The translations under genes were made by a program, and so were the position numbers. From positions 310,001 to 374,000 of the forward strand of contig JAHLKI010000025.1 in NCBI GenBank assembly GCA_025602905.1: a stretch of DNA of 64,000 bases. Reading direction: 5' to 3'. Shown one piece after another: positions 40,560 to 51,960 of this stretch. The DNA comes from Phlyctochytrium arcticum (taxonomy: Eukaryota > Chytridiomycota > Chytridiomycetes > Chytridiales > Chytridiaceae). Position 1 is the stretch's first letter, and each line of letters begins with the position of its first letter. The notes under the pieces were generated by a model. The model was not told where the DNA came from. It was given only the letters and a program-made list of their open reading frames with translations, and searched no databases.

Positions 40560-43428
40560 GGCCAGAGATACGCCGACACCGGGTCCCCAATTACATGACT
40601 GTGCCTACCAAAAATGATGAGAAAGTTAAATGACAAATTATAATCTCTGGCCATAGCGTTGTGTCATTGACCTTTGATTCTTCGAAGGAATTGAACGCAA
40701 CGATCTGATCAGCGCTCTCTAAAAGAGATACGCCCAGCGAATCAAACTCAATCATCGTACGTTGCCACAGCCAGATATTATCATTGTGTCAGGTATCTGA
40801 CCAACGCTCAATGTCCTTAGATGACCATTCCCAGTGAGCAAGAGTCAGGTCGCAGTGCCCAGCCGGCGAATGACCTGCACATAGGCAACCCCTCCACTCC
40901 AGGATCTGCTTCCAGTCCCTCAGAATCCCAAGTTGGTTTTCAGATTACTAATGACCTAGCCCCTCCCGAGGCAAAAGAGTATGGATCGTTGGATGAAGCG
41001 GAAGCCGCTGTCGAGGTTTGGGCTGTGAGCCATGGCTACGCCGTGGTCAGAGGAAGAACAAAGAAAAGCGAGCACAAGAACCCGGCCGACAGATTGATTA
41101 GGAAGGTCTGGTTGATGTGTGTCGCCAGAGGAGAGTACACCGACAGGCGCGGTCTCGATGATGGTACACGAAAACGAGATCGGGGACGCCGAAAGAATGG
41201 ATGCCCTTTCGAAACGCACATTACTAAGACTGGGAGTACCTGGGTTGTCTCTGTCAAGAGTGGGGCGCATATTCATACCGAAGATTTTGATCATCTGGCT
41301 TGTCACGAGGCAAGATCCGTAGGCTTTAGTGTATGTGTCATCCTGAAAAACTACTGGCTTCATTCAAACTTAACGGTACTTTAAGGACACTATCAAGTCT
41401 GAAATCATGCGAAAGGCTGCAACCGCGACCCCTAGAAAGAGCATTATGGCCGATTTACAGAAGGCATACCCCAATCTCCACATCAACAAGAAGGATGTTT
41501 CCAACTTCCAGGCTGTGGAACGAGTCAAAAAGCTCGACGGGAGAACCCCTATAGAAGCCTTGTTGGATGATTTGAAAGAAACAAATCAATTTCACAAGGT
41601 CAATGTTGCGGATGATGGCAAGCTTCGTCACCTCTTCTTTATTCCCAATCCAAGCATGGCGCTCCTCCTTGAGAATCCACACGTATTTTTGCTCGATTGT
41701 ACGTACAAGACAAACAAATACAAAATGCCACTCATGCACATTGTCGGAACAACTGCCGCTGGGACAACCTTTTTTGCTGGATTCGCGTTCATGTCTCCGG
41801 AGAAGGAAGATGACTATCGCTTCTGCATTGAGCAGCTGAGGGCTGCGCTACCTCTGGGAAACGCTACGGTGAGTCAGAAACGTGAACTTGCATTTGATTG
41901 ACACCAACGTGTCGAGGCTTAGGTCTTCGTCACGGATCGCGAACTTGCTTTGATCAATGCATTGACAGAGTTCTTTCCGGACCAGAAGCACATCCTGTGC
42001 ATATGGCACATCAACAAAAACATTTTGGCCAATTGCAAACCGGGCTTCTCTGAAGAGGATTGGGCCGACTTCCTGCGAGATTGGCAAGTTGTTATGAATA
42101 CCCCAACAGAGGTCGCGATGGTATCTGAATGGGACAAATTCTCCGACAAGTGGCGTAGCGGACATTGTTCGGCGGTCAACTACATCAATGACACTTGGGT
42201 AACCCCTTGGAAGACCAACTTCATGTCAGCTTGGCTGACAGACGTGATGCATTTTGGGCATCTGTTCACATCGCGTGCGGAAGGCGCCCACGCCCACTTG
42301 AAGAACTGGTTGGCTACGTCTACCATGGACTTGAATTCTGTTTACGAGAAGATCTTACTTTTTCTGGCGGAGCAAGGGGATACCGAGACAAATCAACGAA
42401 GGAAGATGCAAGGACATACTCTACCGAGCCACTTAGGGCAGGTCCTGTGGCAAAAGCTCAATCGTACGATCTCGTACCCTGCCTTACGCCATCTGAAGAA
42501 GCAACGAGAAGAAGCTCTCAAATTGACAAAGAAAACAGCTGTTGATTGTACGGGGGTTTACAGGTACGTTAGTTCCTGTATCGCTTATTAGTAAAACGTC
42601 ATTGTTTAGACCGCGGCCATTCGGATTAGAGTAACTATGGGTCTTCCATGTAAGCATGAGATCTACTACGCCATGAACGCGAAAATCTCCCTTCCGCTGA
42701 GCGATGTTCATGTACACTGGTGTTTGAAGAAACCCGTTGCCCCTGCAGCTTACCTGCCGAGCGTTGCCCCTCCCCCGATGTCAGACATTCTGGACAATTT
42801 GCAAAATCTCTTCAACAAGAGTGCACCTCACATACAAAACCGCCTGCAAGAAACGCTTGATGGCATTTGCAAAGAGCCTACTCAGTTGGCTGTGCAGAAT
42901 CCGGCCGTCGTTAAAGGCAAAGGTCGTCCTACTGGCTCAGTTAACAAGAAAAAACAGGGTGCTAGCGAGTCCTCTACAAGGCGTGACCCTTCTCTATTTG
43001 AGCACGTTGAGGCCCAGATCGCTGATGGAGCTGCGCCGGCGAAGAGGAGGGGCAGGCCCAGGGGTTCTAAGAACAAGCAGACAAAAAGAAAGCAAGTGAA
43101 GACTGCAGCCGCAGATGAAGAAGCAGTGACAGAACTGCACTGTACCATCTGTGGAGTAGAGGCCTTCATTTGCTGCCCTCTTTGTCTCAAGCCGCTTTGC
43201 AACCTTCATAACCAGATATCCTGTTGTCCCCATACCCTCTCTTGAGGTTGTGTCGTAGTTGCAGTCTAGTTTGTATATGAGAGACTTCAAGTATTGAATT
43301 GTGTAACTTGTGTGTGAAAATAGATATGATGCTGGGGTCGCGCATCACTATTCTTTATTGCAATTTATTAACCAATGTGGGTAGGCACAGTCATGTAATT
43401 GGGGACCAGGTGTCGGCGTATCTCTGGC
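40560..43428 (+). mobile_element. MULE1: complete Mutator-like element
   Basis: Long terminal inverted repeats of 50 bp (40560-40609; 43380-43429) begin GGCCAGAGATACGCCGACAC and match at 49 of 50 positions. Exact 9-bp target duplication caaaaatta (40551-40559 and 43429-43437; one C is shared with the repeat tip). The transposase gene fills most of the element. It is inserted downstream of the hAT1 gene. Confidence 0.93.
40821..43245 (+). CDS. MULE1 transposase, four exons
   Basis: Exons 40821-41318, 41386-41868, 41923-42563 and 42630-43245, separated by gt..ag introns of 67, 54 and 66 bp; together 745 residues with no stop. Exon 1 carries a FAR1/WRKY-GCM1-like zinc-binding domain (CVARGEY ... 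KNGCPFETHI ... SGAHIHTEDFDH). The DDE core follows: Asp in FLLDCTYKTNKYKMP, Asp in VFVTDRELALINAL with CIWHINKNI, Glu in FTSRAEGAHAHLKNW. A SWIM-like zinc site reads GLPCKHEI. The tail has two AT-hook-like motifs (KGRPTGS, KRRGRPRGSKNK) and a Cys-rich end (CTICGVEAFICCPLCLKPLC). Intact catalytic residues and 49/50 terminal repeats suggest recent activity. Confidence 0.9.
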
Positions 43429-43437
43429 CAAAAATTA

Positions 43438-44156
43438 TTGGTCAATTATTTGTCGCCGAATCACAACAGTCATTCTGAAAGAAAGTAGTTGATACTTCTC
43501 ACAATCTAATGCCTTTGGACCGCTTGTTTCATTGCAAGGGCGAGGTATCTGTTATGTTATATTTGAGATATGACAGTAAGAGAGACTTCTGCACAGAATC
43601 TGCAATAGGTATTCATTCTGGAAATTTTAGTTCCGCAAAAAAATCATTGGGACAATACTTTCAAAGTATTCAAGTAGTAGTAAAAAAACAAGGATCCCAC
43701 CAATCCCCACGGTACTCAAACTGCGGCCTTAGCCTCTGGGGCAGATGCGGTTGCCCACTGAGCTACTGTAAAGAGCTCTTGTTGGATGAGATCCCACATC
43801 TGTCCTAGACAAGGTATCTGTTGATACTTTGACAAAGTCAGATATCAGGTCCCGAGTCCAACGCCGCCAGTAGCCACCATCAAGAGTCTTGGCAAGATCT
43901 CTTAGATAGGCGTCTTCATATCTAGATCCCGAGTCTTTATGTAGCATTGCATCATTTGTCCCTTTGTATTGTTAATCCTGCGGCAAGCATAGCCTTGACC
44001 GCAGAGGACATCATCATATATTTCTCAATATAAAAAGAGGCATCTCTGGGTTCTTCCCAAGAGATTATCCTCAATCATCACAAGCTTCCTCATATGCCCC
44101 TTGTCCTTTGCTCTGACCTTCAATAGCTCTGAAGCAAAACCATAGCATCGAAACAT
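43438..44156 (+). other. hAT1 3' region between the two MULEs
   Basis: About 720 bp of hAT1 tail. Apart from a tRNA-like stretch near 43.7 kb (minus strand) I see nothing recognisable. It ends with the MULE2 target copy tcgaaacat. Confidence 0.5.
43688..43777 (-). other. tRNA-like sequence, probable pseudogene or SINE head
   Basis: On the minus strand an A-box-like TAGCTCAGTGG lies about 35 bases before a B-box-like GTTTGAGTACC. The spacing suits a polymerase III internal promoter. The acceptor and T stems do not pair well, so I do not call a functional tRNA. Confidence 0.3.
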
Positions 44157-47100
44157 GGCGGCTGCCAAATCTGCACCCCTGCTGAGTCATACCCCTTGTT
44201 GGCATGGCGCTTCATAGTCAGCACAGCCACCTGGCCGGATGCGCAACCCTGCTGGCAACCCTGCTCCCTGTGGGAAAATCATCGCTCAAAGGAGATAGTG
44301 GCACAAAGAAGACTGGTAGTAAGATATCCAATACACTACACAATATACTATGGAGAATACAGTAACTGAATAGACATACAGAAACGGAATGGACTAAAGA
44401 CCATTAAAAACCATTCAAAGTCAGCGCTTATTTGGGCATTTACCATAAGTGTGCATTGTCGAACCACAACCTGAACATCTGCGCAAGGCACGAGTTTGAG
44501 GTACAGCGGAAATTGAAGATGGTGAAAGGGCTTCCGAGCTACTATCCTCTGTAGCGGTAGTTGAGTGGCTAGAGGTAACGACTTCATTGCTCAGCACGCT
44601 GTCAAACATAAGTGCTGCGTCTTGTGCGGCAACCATGGCGCTTGGGCACTCTCTCCTGTCATGTCCGCGTGCCTGGCAAATTCCGCACTTGCGCTGGCTT
44701 GCCATGAGTTGGCTTTCCGCGATTTCAGATCCCACACGCAGTCGCTTGTTTCCACGGTCATGTGTGGCCTTGATAAAGCGACCGACGGGGGGCTCTTTAA
44801 CCTCCGAGCTTGCAGTTACAGGGTTCAGTCACCACCTCAAAATAAAATCGGACATCTTCAAGGCACGTTTTTCCTCGCGCATCACGAGGATCTCATGAGC
44901 ACACGGCATGCCCATAACTGTTCGATGCCATGAAGTGCATGGCTTGAGAACTAGCGAACCCTCACTCAGAACGGTAGAGGCATCATTGGCTTTGATAATT
45001 CTGTCCGCTTTGATTCGCTCCTGGTCGAGCAGTTTGAGGATGTGTAGAGGAAGACGTTTGTTGATCTCCGCATACAATGGCTGGATCCTAACCGGTGTGC
45101 GAAATCGGTTCTTCTTTTCCTGCTTCTGGTTGTCATCTTCTGTCATGAAGCGGTGGGTAGCGCTGGCCTCTGACCCAACAGAGGTACAATAATCAGACAT
45201 CTGCTGCGCACAGTTCTTGCGAATCGTTTCATACAAGGTAAGGATGGTAGAATTTGCCAAACCGTTGGATTTGATAGAGGCCCAGTGCTTTCCTTCCACT
45301 CGAGACGTAACAGTGGCATTGATGTGTTGGAATTTGTCAATATATAAACTGGCCCAATGTTGTTGTAAGGGGATCTTATTTGTCTCCAAGTAGGCATAGG
45401 TGGCTTCGTCAACGTCGTTTTCAATTTTTTCCCAGATTTCTTTGAATTCGCCTTCGGACTTGGCCCTTTCCAGTTCGTTCCAGGTTCTAAAGGAAAAGTT
45501 AAGCGATCGATTCGAGAAATATTGTTGGGGAACCCTCGCTTATACTTTGAAGGCGGCAAATGCGTCTGCATTGTACTTTTCGTTTTTGTCAACAAAATTC
45601 TTCTGGCAATGTTTCTTAATGTTCTGCCAAATATGCCAGCGGCAAAGGATAATTTTGGTAGAAGGCCATCTGCTTTTTATGGTAGAAATAAATGCAGCAT
45701 CAGAATCGATGACAACGACGCTTGGTGGTGCCGACAATGATCGTGTAATCGAATCAAGTGCAATTTCATAATCTTCAGTTGATTCGCTGGCCATTAACAT
45801 GAACGCTCCAGAAAAAGAGTGAAAGGTATCGGTAATTCCCACGACATGAAGCAGAGGCATTTTATGATGATTTGTCCGATATGTGCAATCCATAATCAGC
45901 ACATCCCCGAATTTTTTTAACAGCTCGGCCATGTAACTCTATAAATCTCGTGAGAAGTTTTCTCACCATGTCTTTTGTTGTTAAAACTTACATCGGTTTG
46001 GAAAAATAGATGCGTGAGCACATTCTGATTATTTTGGATGACATCCGTCACAATTACTTGCGCGACGCAATGCTCAAGGGATTCCAGAAGAGCTGTCAAT
46101 GGAGATCGGCCTTGAAGGTAATCTTGAACCTTTTTTGCTTTCTGGTTGGTAATTTCCTTGACATTGATTAAAGGTTGACTTGGATCTTTGATGATCGTGG
46201 CAAGAATTTCGCGTGGCCTGGTACCGGCCTCAATCATATTATCAACCGCACGGAGCACTGTAGCGCTCTGAGTGAACCGACGTGCTTGAAACTTTGTTTT
46301 CAGGCCTTCCTTTGTCAGCTGCGCGTGGTCGGTATGAGTTCCAGTATCATCACCCAACCCAAGCTTAATTGATCATTCACCGACAATCCCATTTTTTACT
46401 TCCCCCTTCAAAATCGCCATATAAGTGCAGCCTGATTTCTGGCCTGCTTTCTTGATCAAAGGAATACCGTCGTCCTTCGGCTGATATTCGCCATAGCAAG
46501 CGCAGGGACGCCACGTTTTGTGGATCGGCGTATCGGGACCGCCGAGGCGTTTATATCTCCCATTGGCAATTGCAAATCTGTTGTTAATCGCGAACTGCTT
46601 TAGAGCATGACCAGCTTCCTCGGCAGTTTTGAATGGGCCTGCAGGGGGAAGTGGGGGCGTCCATACTGCGCAATCGCCATCATTCAGAGCAAGAACCTTT
46701 GCTGCATCAGTATATTTGCATACCATTTCTAGGTCCGCCCGTGTCATCGCAGACCGATTGATCATCTCCTGATCGAGGCTCGCCGGCTGCGTTGGCGGGG
46801 TTGCCAGCGCCATCAAAACCCACTTCATGGAATCCGCGCGAGTGTTCTTATACCATTACAAGGGTAAGACAAAATGACTCCATTGCAGCATCCAACAGAG
46901 AATTGTTGTACCTTCACTCTGCTCAGACGCAACATTATTCTGGACTTCACTGCTGCTGCAATTGACAATAGCTTCTATTCAGGGTAAACAATTTATTGAT
47001 ACTGTTATGATGTTACATGAGAAACATTTCAAAGTTACCCTCGGACGAGACGTGAATGTGAGTCTCAACAAGCTGGGCTGCCCGCATGGCCTTTTGCATC

Positions 47101-47439
47101 ATACTCGGGGTGACCTGCATCAGTGCCATCAACTCAGCGGACTTTTGAGCAACCATCCTAGTATGCTCTTCAATCATTTCTTCAACGGTTTTAGTGTGGA
47201 TGGGGTTGGACATTCTGTTGTTGCTGCTAGACATTTTTGAACGTGCTATCTAATGACGACGTAGGAGTCCGCACGTAAAAGTGTGGGAAGTGTGGGGAGT
47301 ATAGATGAGAGCGTTTGGACTTGATGTCCGGATCTAACGCCAGATGGCTGTGCTGACTATGAAGCGCCATGCCAACAAGGCGTATGACTCAGCAGGGGTG
47401 CAAATATGGCAATCCGGGGGTGCAGATTTGGCAGCCGTC
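44157..47439 (-). mobile_element. MULE2: complete Mutator-like element
   Basis: Long terminal inverted repeats (about 44157-44231 and 47340-47439) start GGCGGCTGCCAAATC and GACGGCTGCCAAATC. The right copy has one extra internal repeat of about 21 bp. Exact 9-bp target duplication tcgaaacat (44148-44156 and 47440-47448). The transposase gene is on the minus strand. Inserted near the right end of hAT1. Confidence 0.92.
44421..47234 (-). CDS. MULE2 transposase, multi-exon
   Basis: A first exon from ATG 47234 (MSSSNNRMSNPIH...) and a short second exon precede the main body. Its zinc-binding N-terminal region contains WTPPLPPAGPF, CACYGEYQPKDDGIPL and KSGCTYMAIL. DDE core: LIMDCTYRTNHHKMPLLHV (first Asp), VVVIDSDAAFISTI and CRWHIWQNIKKHC (second Asp), VTSRVEGKHWASIK (Glu). 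A SWIM-like GMPCAHEI follows, then a tail with two CCHC knuckles, CGICQARGHDRREC and CSGCGSTMHTYGKC. At least four gt..ag introns of about 50-80 bp join these frames, including one directly before the first-Asp exon at about 45.93-45.99 kb. It differs strongly from MULE1 and is closer to the partial MULE3 at 62.7 kb. Confidence 0.87.
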
Positions 47440-47554
47440 TCGAAACATATCATTTCTGACTCATACGTAGTGGCTGCACAATCACGTGGCGGCGGGCGCG
47501 CCCTTTTCCGAAGCCATGGGCGAGCCTCACCCTCGCCGTCCACCCTAGCAACAG

Positions 47555-47613
47555 GTAGGAAATTGTCATCTTCAAGAGCTATATGTCATACTCAAAAATG
47601 TACAAATTCTTAG
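47555..47613 (+). other. Helitron H2 Rep intron, 3' copy
   Basis: GTAGGAAATTG...AATTCTTAG, 59 bp. Its donor sequence GTAG is duplicated at 23564-23567, directly before the inserted nest. Splicing AAAG (ending 23563) to GAGTTCTC (47614) keeps the Rep frame (KK-G-VLGECTAHL). Confidence 0.75.
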
Positions 47614-48165
47614 GAGTTCTCGGGGAGTGTACGGCTCATTTGTTTACGCTTGAGTTTCAAAAGCGGGGGTTGCCACACATTCACATAATGATGTGGATTG
47701 ACCCGCGGGATGTGCCCAAAACTGCAGCAAAAATCGACAAGGTCATATGTGCAGAATTGCCAAACATTGACACTGATCCAGAGCTGTATGCCACCGTCTC
47801 CAAATCCATGATACATGGTCCGTGTGGCTCGGCCAAAAAAGTTTCCCAAAAAGTTCACTGCCGCCACGGAAATGTCCGACGATATCTACCGGACATACCG
47901 CCGGCGTGATGACGGACACAGCGTGAAAGTGAAGGGGGTGGATCTGGACAACCAATGTGTTGTGCCATACAACCCGTACTGAACAAAAAAAGTATAACGG
48001 TCACATTAACGTTGAGCTATGTTCAATGGTGTCCGCTGTCAAGTACATTTTTAAGTACATTTACAAAGGTCCCGACCGTGCCACAGTAGAGTTGACTGCA
48101 TCTTCGCACACCTCTGGACCTGATGATGTCCCAACAATTGATGATGAGATCAAGAGGGACACCCG
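47614..48165 (+). pseudogene. Helitron H2 Rep, 3' exon with HUH motif
   Basis: Continues the Rep of 23227-23563: VLGECTAHLFTLEFQKRGLP with the HUH motif HIHIMMWID, PKTAAKIDKVICAELPN and MIHGPCG. After a frame change near 47.9 kb comes the tyrosine region YNGHINVELCSMVSAVKYIF followed by KYIYKGPDRATVE. Homology ends around 48165, where a GC-rich minisatellite takes over, so the helicase half is missing. The HIH motif and both tyrosines are present, but the gene is broken. Confidence 0.85.
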
Positions 48166-48261
48166 GTACACAGCGGGATTCCGCACGAGTGGTGACAATG
48201 TGGTGGTGCTGCACCAGTGGCCACCAGCCTGCACCAGGTGGTCACCATGGTGGTGGGCATT

Positions 48262-48985
48262 CACCACTGGTGATGAGGGTGGTGTGCGGCGGAGACCCTC
48301 CCAGCATACTAATCTATCCCAATGCAGAGAATTGGTGCGGGGTCACCACTGGTGATGAGAATGGAGGGAAACCACCACTGGTGATGACGGTGGTGTGCGG
48401 CGGAGACCCTCCCAGCATACTAATCTATCCCAATGCAGAGAATTGGTGCGGGGTCACCACTGGTGATGAGAATGGTGGGAAACCACCACTGGTGATGAGG
48501 GTGGTGTGCCGCGGAGACCCTCCCAGCATACTAATCTATCCCAATGCAGAGAATTGGTGCGGGGTCACCACTGGTGATGAGAATGGTGGGAAACCACCAC
48601 TGGTGATGAGGGTGGTGTGCCGCGGAGACCCTCCCAGCATACTAATCTATCCCAATGCAGAGAATTGGTGCAGGGTCACCACTCGTGATGAGAATGGTGG
48701 GAAACCACCACTGGTGATGAGGGTGGTGTGCCGCGGAGACCCTCCCAGCATACTAATCTATCCCAATGCAGACATTCCACACCATGCTGGTGAGAATTGG
48801 TGCGGGGTCACCACTGATGGTGAGAATGGTGGGAAACCACCACTGGTGATGAGAATGATGTACCACAGAAACCCCCCAGCATACTAATCATCCCAAAGCG
48901 GACATCCCACACCATGATGGTGCGAATTGGTGCAGGGTCACCACTGGTGATGAGAATGGTGGGAAACCCCCTCTTTCTCATAAGA
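48262..48985 (+). repeat. 111-bp minisatellite, 37-codon in-frame units
   Basis: The landmark CAGCATACTAATCTATCCCAA recurs with a period of 111 bp (48311, 48422, 48533, 48644, 48755), then in diverged form to about 48985. Because 111 is a multiple of three, one frame (48123-48887) stays open as repeats of GDPPSILIYPNAENWCGVTT plus GDENGGKPPLVM. The repeat starts inside the degenerate Helitron H2 Rep gene. Coding use is doubtful; I treat it as a DNA repeat. Confidence 0.9.
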
Positions 48986-49376
48986 TATATGTTTGGATGG
49001 AAGGCTGCAAAAAAATGGCAGAGGTTCCATAGACAGAATGCCCATTGGCACATGTGTTATATTTCATCACTAAAAATTGGGGGGTGGCATTGATTTTTTC
49101 GGGTAAGAATAACTCTTGCCCTCCCGCAGTTCATACTGAGTTTGATCTCAGCTCAATGCCCCTGGGCTCACCTGGGAAATCCCGAAGCAAACCCAACCGA
49201 ATCCTACGGGTTCTGGTTTCTCTGCAGCCACAATCTCAAAGATGTAAGTAAGCTGCACAACTATTCTGCTCAAAGTTTGAAAAACTCCTACAGACGGGCA
49301 TTCCCGTGCCAAGAAAGAGAAACCAAGGTGTGAAACCCGTCTTCAAAAAATCCCTCAGATTGCACCGGAATAGCCC
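48986..49376. other. Unassigned stretch between minisatellites
   Basis: About 390 bp without a convincing gene, probably remnants of Helitron H2. Confidence 0.4.
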
Positions 49377-49712
49377 TCAGATCGCATTGGACTAAGCCCT
49401 CACACTTGCACTGGAATAAGCCCTCACATCGCATTGGAATAAGCCCTCAGATTGCACTGGAAGAAACCCTCACACTTGCACTGGAATAAGCCCTCAGATC
49501 GCACTGGAATAAGCCCTCACACTTGCACTGGAATAAGCCCTCAAATTGCACTGGAATAAGCCCTCAGATTGCACTGGAAGAAACCCTCACACTTGCACTG
49601 GAATAAGCCCTCACATCGCACTGGAAGAAACCCTCGCACTTGCACTGGAATAAGCCCTCACATCGCACTGAAATAAGCCCTCAGATCGCACTGGAATAAG
49701 CCCTCACTTGGC
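49377..49712 (+). repeat. 23/24-bp minisatellite
   Basis: About 14 copies of CCCTCAGATCGCACTGGAA plus TAAG or GAAA. Units of 24 bp (CACACTTGCACTGG) alternate irregularly with 23-bp units (CACATCGCACTGG). Confidence 0.92.
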
Positions 49713-49872
49713 ACTGATCCGACACATTAGGCCACTACTGAAGCACCTCATCGTAGACAATATTGCGCATCGTTCTCCGGCGGAAGGAGGTGCATAGTAG
49801 AGTCGCCCAATAGCAAATCCCCGCTGCCGAAGTTTCCACCTCCGTTGAAACTGCTCTCTCACCTCAAATATC

Positions 49873-50808
49873 TCATGATAAACTGCCATGAAGAACCTCC
49901 GCTAGTTCTCCATCCAGAGTGTCCGCAGGGAGCCAAGCGTCAGGGATGAGATCGGCAAAGCAAAAGCGGTTGACAACGTATAGGCCTGTGTCTTTGTGCT
50001 CGATGGTGTCCACGTATTCAGCGGCTACTTCTTGTTCTCTGCGGACCGTCCCAGTCACCGAGCGTACACAGTTGGCTTCGGCGCAATGATGCTGAACGTT
50101 AATTTGAACACGTCGCCAGAACCTGATGCGTTGAGGAGGGCGATCGTTGACACGCCGCACGATGGGACAGCCGTAGAAGTGGGTGTTTTCAACTCGATCG
50201 TATCTGCAAACTTTGGCCGTGTCATTTTCAACAATTTCGACAATTTTGCCAACCCAATTGTCCATCAAACCAAAGTATCCAACTTGCCACTTGCGATGGA
50301 TTGAGACCGGAGCATCATAGCAACCGATGCGCTTGCCCAGTGGTCCGTCTCTCACCAAAGCTATGACCCCGTCCAAGGCCTGCTGCACGACACCATCCTT
50401 GTCAATCCAAACACCACCCGCAAGGATGTGGGAGAGTACGTTATAGGTGATAAACCTATGCGCAATATCTCGGGAGGGTGCTTTGCGACTGCTGTAGATC
50501 GATGCTTCACGGATGGTTTGGTTGAAGCGCTCAAAATGTTCCGACATGAACAGAGCTGGTGGACCAAAGCGGTCAGCATGTTTGACAAGATGCAGGAAAA
50601 TGTGGAACTTCCGGCCGGTGAATTGCCCAATGTCCGCGCGGGCTACTGCAACCAAAAAGTTATTTGTGCGGATGCTGAGCTGTTCTTTGAAGGTCGAGAT
50701 GTTGAAAATGGTTCGACCGTAGACCAATACACACCCAATAAATAGCGTATGTTTCCCAGGTGACGCGTCTTGATTGAATTCCGCGCGGCGCGCGATTATA
50801 ATTGCCAC
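49873..50808 (-). pseudogene. KDZ-type transposase, C-terminal fragment
   Basis: A 311-residue frame matching the C-terminal region of Kyakuja-Dileera-Zisupton (KDZ) transposases: KFHIFLHLVKHADRFGPPAL, FMSEHFERFNQTIREASIYS, RKAPSRDIAHRF and a motif LSHILAGGVWID. Upstream catalytic parts are missing: the first about 60 residues before VAVARADIGQF are not clearly homologous, and nothing recognisable lies beyond 50808. It is therefore a truncated remnant. A separate N-terminal KDZ-like piece lies at 57057-57665 on the other strand. Confidence 0.72.
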
Positions 50809-51590
50809 GAGATAGTGGCAGCGTCTGATTCACGAGCAGGCCTGCTCGGGACAACTTACACTGCCAGCTCGTAAAAACCTAAGATTCCCAGCTTGTAATA
50901 TCTATGATCCCCCCCAGCTTGTGAAATATTATACTACTGAAGCTCCTGAAATCCTGAGCCCGACAATCGCATGGCTTCATAAGCATTTTGCATATCTGGA
51001 ATTGATAGATTTCCCTGCTCGCATACCATCAAATTGACCCGGATGTAGGCAGAAGGAATGGAAAAAAGAAAATGTATTGTTACAGTATTATCATACAGGA
51101 AAACGGAGGAATCACAAGAAATTAGATACAATGTGTGAGAAACGTCCAAAGACATGAAACAATAATAGACAAGTAGGAGATGAAAAGAAAGCTGTCTAAT
51201 AATATGATGCGTCCTATAGGAAGAAACAATGAATACATATGATTACTGTGGACACTAGGGTATGCTCTAAATTTACCTCGGCAATCGCGCTCATTGTCCC
51301 TCACCGTCGGTGGTATGATTGTTGTCCGAAGGAGTTTCGCAGCGGTCTTGCATCCAGTTACCTTCCATTCCCTCCACGTCCGAACCAACCTGCTCGAGGG
51401 CCTGGCGACACCGCTCAACCTCTTCCTCCTCAAGGCGAGCTCGGCCCGCTTCCTCAGTCTCCCTGGGCGTGGCTGGAAATGCCTTATCATCGTCCAACAC
51501 CATTTCATCAAGCTCGCTGGTACCGGTATCATCCTGACTGGTTAATTGGCCGATTTTGTCACTTGCCCTCGGCCAGAAATAGACCTGCCA
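50809..51590. other. Unassigned region, perfect 16-bp palindrome
   Basis: No convincing gene. CGAGCAGGCCTGCTCG at about 50832-50847 is a perfect palindrome, followed by three CCAGCTYGT-type repeats to 50930. A minus frame at 51291-51632 is acidic but unrecognised. Confidence 0.4.
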
Positions 51591-51960
51591 CCCACGGGTA
51601 ATGGACGGGTTGAGGGGCCTGACCCAGTCCATACCCGTTTGTAAATGGGCTTACCCATTACCCGTCCTTTTGCCCATGTGGCTATGCAGGTGGCTGTGTA
51701 TGTGGCTTGGTCTTAACCCAAAAAAGGGTTTTATTGGACCAAATTGGGATTAACGAAGCATGTCTGCCTTTAGTACCCATATCACTGCAAGTGAGAAGTG
51801 CCTTTGGAGTGAGTGTGTTTCTTGTTGAAAAGAGCCACGCAAGAAGGTCCTTCTTTTATAAAACTTGGAGTCTGGAACAATGCGCTGGAAAAAGTTCAAA
51901 AGTACTTGGTCATAAGATGAAAGGCAGAGGAATTTCGAGTCAAAATCCATTGGAGGAATG

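Larger units (their letters stand above)
37772..47549 (+). mobile_element. hAT1 element carrying two MULE insertions
   Basis: Terminal repeats of about 30 bp: GCTAGGGTGGACAGCAAGG at 37772 and, inverted, ending CCGTCCACCCTAGC at 47549. It encloses a DUF659-type hAT transposase gene (38053-40294). Excluding the MULEs (40560-43428 and 44157-47439) the element is about 3.6 kb. It sits in the intron of the Helitron H2 Rep gene; right flank AACAGGTAG resembles left flank GAAAGGTAG. Copia B later inserted at its left edge, so the exact target duplication cannot be read. Confidence 0.7.

Noticed and set aside
48123..48887. A new repeat-protein gene of 254 residues
   Set aside because: The frame begins in Helitron Rep remnants and consists of a 111-bp DNA minisatellite; open frame follows from the unit length.
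48262..48985. Common origin of the 111-bp repeat and the CAGGG-tipped MITE
   Set aside because: Both contain GGTGGT and TCACCAC words, but no longer alignment could be made by eye; similarity is within chance for low-complexity sequence.
49377..49712. CRISPR-like array
   Set aside because: Units are contiguous 23/24-bp repeats without unique spacers, in a eukaryotic transposon context; it is a minisatellite.
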